Assembly (NCBI GenBank): GCA_009469665.1
Contig: SSTB01000016.1
Span: 1 to 9,405, forward strand
DNA length: 9,405 nt
Direction: 5' to 3'
From: Azonexaceae bacterium
GTDB lineage: Bacteria; Pseudomonadota; Gammaproteobacteria; Burkholderiales; Rhodocyclaceae
Shown in pieces: positions 6,717-9,405 of this stretch. Under the pieces are notes generated by a model that was not told the DNA's origin, did not search any database, and saw only the letters and a list, made by a program, of their open reading frames with translations. Each line of letters starts with the position of its first letter. Position 1 is the stretch's first letter. The translations under genes and the position numbers were made by a program.

Positions 6717-6880
6717 AGTAGTCAGTCACACAGGTTCCGCTATGTTCGGCCCGCCCCGCATCCCCGCTCGCTTTGTCGCTCATCCTCGCCATAGCTTCGG
6801 CTATGGCTGTGGTTCGCTTCGCGCGCCCGGGGCGCGGAGGCGCGCCTCGGCATCCACGCAAACCTGTGTGACTGACTACT
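6717..6880. mobile_element. MITE-like element with perfect terminal inverted repeats
   Basis: AGTAGTCAGTCACACAGGTT (6717-6736) is perfectly repeated in inverted orientation at 6861-6880, with 124 nt between. If the flanking TA dinucleotides (6719-6720 and 6877-6878) are target duplications, the element proper is 6721-6876: 156 bp with 16-bp terminal repeats starting GTCAGTCACAC. That layout fits a small non-autonomous relative of a TA-targeting IS630/Tc1-like transposon. No transposase is encoded inside. The interior holds a hairpin with a TTCG loop and a 12-bp palindrome GAGGCGCGCCTC (6837-6848). The element separates two convergent genes, and its right end overlaps the stop codon of the YejM-like gene. 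A structured intergenic repeat or bidirectional terminator is the alternative. Confidence 0.62.
6788..6807. other. hairpin with cUUCGg tetraloop
   Basis: GCCATAGC (6788-6795) and GCTATGGC (6800-6807) form a perfect 8-bp stem around TTCG, closed by C-G, the exceptionally stable RNA tetraloop on the + strand. It sits centrally in the MITE-like element. No T-run follows. It may help end transcription from the upstream genes or be the element's internal structure. Confidence 0.5.
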
Positions 6881-8756
6881 AGCCGCCGCCCACGAAGCGC
6901 CGGCTTTCGGCGGCTACGGCCTTTAGCAGTCCGTCGCGCTTGGCCAAGGCCTGTTTCCGTTCGTCGACGGCGACCGGGTGATCGTTCATGTCCTGCACCG
7001 TGTAGCGAAAGAGGAAGCTGCCCGTGTAGGGGAAACTGATCTTGTATTCGTCATCCATGATGCCCATGAGGTCGTACTCGCCGAGGACGAAGTAGGGCAG
7101 GGTCTGGTCCAGGGGAACTGCGGAGCTGTAGTCCGAGGGAGGGTTGGTGACTCCGAGGGCGCGCATCAGGGTAGGCGCCACCTGCAGATGGGACGTCCGA
7201 TGGGAGACGACGGCCGGAGACTGGCCCGGGATCGCTAGGATGAACGGCACGCGAATCTGCTCCTCGGTGAAGGTGGTGCCGTGGCCATGGCCCCAGTGCC
7301 CCTTTTCCAGGAATTCCTCGCCGTGATCGCCGGTGAAGAGCACGATGGTGTTGTCCAGCATGCCCTGTTCCTTGAGCGTTTGGAGCAGGCGGGCGACCTC
7401 CCGGTCGATGTGGTGCGCCGCGTTGACGTAGCGGGCGTACATGCCGCCGATGTTCTCCCGCAGGTTGAGCTTGATGTAGTCCAGCTCGGTCACGTATTCG
7501 CGGCGCAGCGCGTCCTGGGCCGGGAAGCTGTAGGGTGCGTGGGTCGACTCAAAGAACATGAAACTGTAGAAGGGACGCTTGGTGTCGCGCTTCTCGATCT
7601 TGGCGATGATGTCGCTGATGTTCTGGATGTCGCGTTGCCACGGCTCGCCGCTCTTGATTTCCTGCAAATACTCCTCGGGAACCTGGGTGAAGGTCGTGTG
7701 ACGCAACTCCGGGTAATCGAAACTCTGGCTGGTGTGAATGGCGAACTGGTAGTTCCGGCTGCGCAGCGTGTCCATGAGAACCGGGGCGACCCTTTGCTTT
7801 TCGAAGCTGTACCAATAGGGGGCGTAAATTCCGTAGAAGAGCGAGAACAGGCCCATACGGGTCCGGTTGCCGCCGCTGTAGTGCCGCTCAAAGCGCGTTG
7901 CCCCTTGGGAGAAGCGCCAGAGATTGGGCGTGATTTCGGGATCGAGCAAGTCCCAACGGAAGGACTCCGCCACCAGCATGATGACGTTGGGGGATGGGGA
8001 GGCCTTGTCCTGGTGGATGGGGGCCGCCGGGTAGCGCACCGTGCCGCCGGCCAGACGCAGTTCCGAGCGGGCGGTGTGCTTGACGCCCAGCGCCTTGAAC
8101 AGCGAACTGAGCTTGAGTGGAATTCGGAAAGGCGTCGCGTCGGCCACTTCCAGGAGCTTGTCGTCCCCGGCGTATTTTCCGTGGGCGAAGGCGAGCTCCT
8201 GTCCGATGAAGATCAAGGTCAGCGCAGAGAACGCGACGCCCAGGCGCCGTCGGGTCAGGTGATCTCTGAAGCCCGGAAGTTTTCGCGCCAGGGCCAGGAG
8301 TCCCGCGCTTGCCGCCAGCAGCAGGGCCACCTGGATCGCCACGCTGCGCTCGGTGGCCGACGTGGCGCCCAGGGCGGCGATTCCGCCAGGGGTGGAGACG
8401 AGATTGAGGACGAACTTGTTGATATGGAACTGGTACAACTCGTAGAGGCGATAGTCGGCGTACAGGATCAGCAGCACTGCTGCCGTGATGATGGTAGCCG
8501 CCGTCTGCAGGACTGCGTTGCGCCAGCGCGGCGCCCGGGAGCGTGCCGGCAACAAGCGGTCGAGGAGCAGGCAAACCAGAATCGCAGGGAGGAGGTAGAA
8601 GCCAGCGTAGCCGGCGGTGGCAGCCAAGATGAAGACCCACCCCTTGCCGTCGGCGACTTCGACAAAGGGCCAGAAGCACGCCAGGGCAAGAAAGATCGCC
8701 CCGTAGGCAAGGGCGAAGTAGGTGCGCAGGCTGACAGCCCGGGCGGGTTGGGACAT
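6879..8756 (-). CDS. YejM/PbgA (LapC)-like inner-membrane protein with periplasmic sulfatase-like domain
   Basis: The product is 625 aa; E. coli YejM is 586. The N-terminal region has five hydrophobic segments (about 14-34, 41-66, 84-100, 138-158, 172-192), followed by a linker and a sulfatase/alkaline-phosphatase-fold domain from about 255. Family markers are TPNLWRF (276-282), HYSGGNRTRMGLFSLFYG (292-309), and a C-terminus ending in SRRFVGGG, like the EKRFIAN end of YejM. Likely metal/nucleophile positions are Glu264, Thr299, Asp477 and His478 (GDHGEEF), with WGHGHG at 488-493. The Asp-His pair is intact, unlike E. coli YejM, so catalysis is possible. YejM proteins control lipopolysaccharide synthesis through LapB/FtsH and bind lipid. 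The start has AGGAG (8769-8765) 8 nt upstream. A phosphoethanolamine or phosphoglycerol transferase is the alternative role. Confidence 0.85.
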   Translation of the reverse strand: MSQPARAVSLRTYFALAYGAIFLALACFWPFVEVADGKGWVFILAATAGYAGFYLLPAILVCLLLDRLLPARSRAPRWRNAVLQTAATIITAAVLLILYADYRLYELYQFHINKFVLNLVSTPGGIAALGATSATERSVAIQVALLLAASAGLLALARKLPGFRDHLTRRRLGVAFSALTLIFIGQELAFAHGKYAGDDKLLEVADATPFRIPLKLSSLFKALGVKHTARSELRLAGGTVRYPAAPIHQDKASPSPNVIMLVAESFRWDLLDPEITPNLWRFSQGATRFERHYSGGNRTRMGLFSLFYGIYAPYWYSFEKQRVAPVLMDTLRSRNYQFAIHTSQSFDYPELRHTTFTQVPEEYLQEIKSGEPWQRDIQNISDIIAKIEKRDTKRPFYSFMFFESTHAPYSFPAQDALRREYVTELDYIKLNLRENIGGMYARYVNAAHHIDREVARLLQTLKEQGMLDNTIVLFTGDHGEEFLEKGHWGHGHGTTFTEEQIRVPFILAIPGQSPAVVSHRTSHLQVAPTLMRALGVTNPPSDYSSAVPLDQTLPYFVLGEYDLMGIMDDEYKISFPYTGSFLFRYTVQDMNDHPVAVDERKQALAKRDGLLKAVAAESRRFVGGG

Positions 8757-9190
8757 GAAAAGTGCTCCTGAGGGCTAAGCGGCGTGGAAAAGAGGGCACC
8801 ATTCTACGGGCAAGGTGATTAAGGTGAGCTTAACCCATCGCGAGTCCCTGGGTGCCGCGAGGGACTTCGGGTGCTCCGGCCCGCTCCGGCCCCGATCCTG
8901 GATGCCGAGCTACCGGCCCACCCCAGCCGGCGCACTCGTGGGGTCAAGGCGAGCTGCGGAGCGATCGATGGGCTGGGCGCCGCATGCGTCGAGCACGGTC
9001 CGCAGCCCAAAGCCCGACCACAGCGAGGCGCTGGCCCGGGCGAGAACGACCGAGACTTCGGCGCGGTGCAGAGGATGCCACGCTGCCAGCGCGGCGATGA
9101 GTTCCAGCGGGCGGTCCAAGGCGGACGAGACCGCCGGACCCGGTCGGGTCGCGCTACCGTTTACTTCCTGCGGCAGACCCGCTGTGAAGC
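8757..9190. other. 434-nt gap without a convincing gene
   Basis: It separates the YejM-like start from the NosH-like stop. The first part holds the Shine-Dalgarno AGGAG and perhaps a -10-like TAGAAT (8806-8801, minus strand) with no matching -35. A 7-bp hairpin, AGTCCCT (8843-8849) with AGGGACT (8860-8866), follows. Longer open frames exist on both strands in 8910-9190, but they overlap each other, lack ribosome sites, and resemble no protein I recognise. A decayed gene is possible. Confidence 0.45.
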
Positions 9191-9405
9191 TTACAGGAGC
9201 TTGGAGAGTCCCTTGACTTCGAATTTCAGGGATCCGGTGGGACACGCGTCCACGCAGAGACCGCAGCGGGTGCAGTCGGGGCCGATGGGGACTTGAGGGG
9301 CGACGGCACGGCCCTTGATGACGGTGTCCAGCACGTGGGGCACCAGGCAGACCTTGCGGCAGTCGCCTTCGTGGAAGCAGCCTTCCAGGGTGTAGCGGAC
9401 GCGCA
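9191..9405 (-). CDS. nosH: NapH/NosH-type ferredoxin-domain quinol dehydrogenase, C-terminal end only
   Basis: Only the last 70 residues are in the window; the gene continues beyond 9405. They resemble the C-terminal iron-sulfur part of NapH/NosH membrane proteins. A first cluster motif runs C9-FHEGD-C15-RKV-C19-LVPHVLD, matching NapH's CxxCxxCxxxCPEPQVL pattern except that the second Cys is Glu12 and the Pro after the last Cys is Leu. A complete second [4Fe-4S] motif follows, CTRCGLCVDACP (44-55). NapH/NosH proteins pass electrons from menaquinol to periplasmic partners, here presumably towards N2O reductase. The assignment to NosH and not NapH rests on the nosFLY genes on the same strand downstream. 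The frame ends in TAA (9193-9191). The symbol is provisional because the membrane part is not visible. Confidence 0.75.
   Translation of the reverse strand, partial: RVRYTLEGCFHEGDCRKVCLVPHVLDTVIKGRAVAPQVPIGPDCTRCGLCVDACPTGSLKFEVKGLSKLL

Noticed and set aside
6607..6861. A minus-strand frame through the MITE-like element as a small gene.
   Set aside because: It lies across structured repeat DNA, is low in complexity and Arg/Ala-rich, and has no ribosome site.
6717..6880. REP/BIME element, because GTAG occurs at both outer ends.
   Set aside because: GTAG is not followed by the short hairpin that defines REP units; long terminal repeats fit better.
8801..8806. Minus-strand TAGAAT as promoter of the YejM-like gene.
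   Set aside because: No acceptable -35 box at 16-18 nt spacing and no extended -10.
8910..9245. A 111-codon minus-strand frame across the gap and the NosH-like 3' end.
   Set aside because: It overlaps the clear ferredoxin frame, lacks a ribosome site and shows no recognisable motif.

Overview
The window is GC-rich DNA that looks like a chromosome of a denitrifying betaproteobacterium. A Rhodocyclaceae-type host (Dechloromonas, Azospira or Azoarcus relatives) is my best guess, from the nos genes, the codon use and the proteins; no rRNA or other taxonomic marker is present. Apart from two genes near the middle, the coding sequence is strongly GC-biased.

Left part (1-2122, + strand): the 3' portion of an alpha/beta hydrolase gene overlaps the start of a 12-TM major facilitator transporter gene. 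The pair looks translationally coupled. It converges on the nos genes across a 126-nt gap with a hairpin.

Nos maturation block (2249-4926, - strand): in transcription order nosF (ABC ATPase), nosL (copper lipoprotein), nosY (ABC-2 permease) and a TlpA-like thioredoxin. Spacings are 11 nt, 1 nt and a 1-nt overlap, so this is one operon. In nitrous oxide reducers, NosFY with NosD and the copper chaperone NosL assemble the copper centres of N2O reductase. At the other end of the window (9191-9405, - strand) lies the 3' end of a NapH/NosH-type membrane ferredoxin gene, which normally belongs to the same cluster. About 4.3 kb of unrelated DNA therefore seems to separate nosH from nosF.

Middle segment (4927-9190): a + strand pair with visibly lower GC encodes a small Cys-rich lipoprotein and an exported protein of unknown family. 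A 417-nt intergenic region follows, holding several hairpins and a 156-bp MITE-like element with perfect terminal inverted repeats and TA flanks. Next, on the - strand, is a 625-aa inner-membrane protein of the YejM/PbgA (LapC) type, with five N-terminal TM helices and a periplasmic sulfatase-like domain. Finally there are 434 nt without a convincing gene before nosH.

No CRISPR array, tRNA, rRNA, transposase gene or phage gene was seen. The most interesting points are the split nos cluster, the MITE-like element abutting the YejM-like stop codon, the unrecognised exported protein pair, and a Cys-to-Glu change in an iron-sulfur motif of the NosH-like protein.
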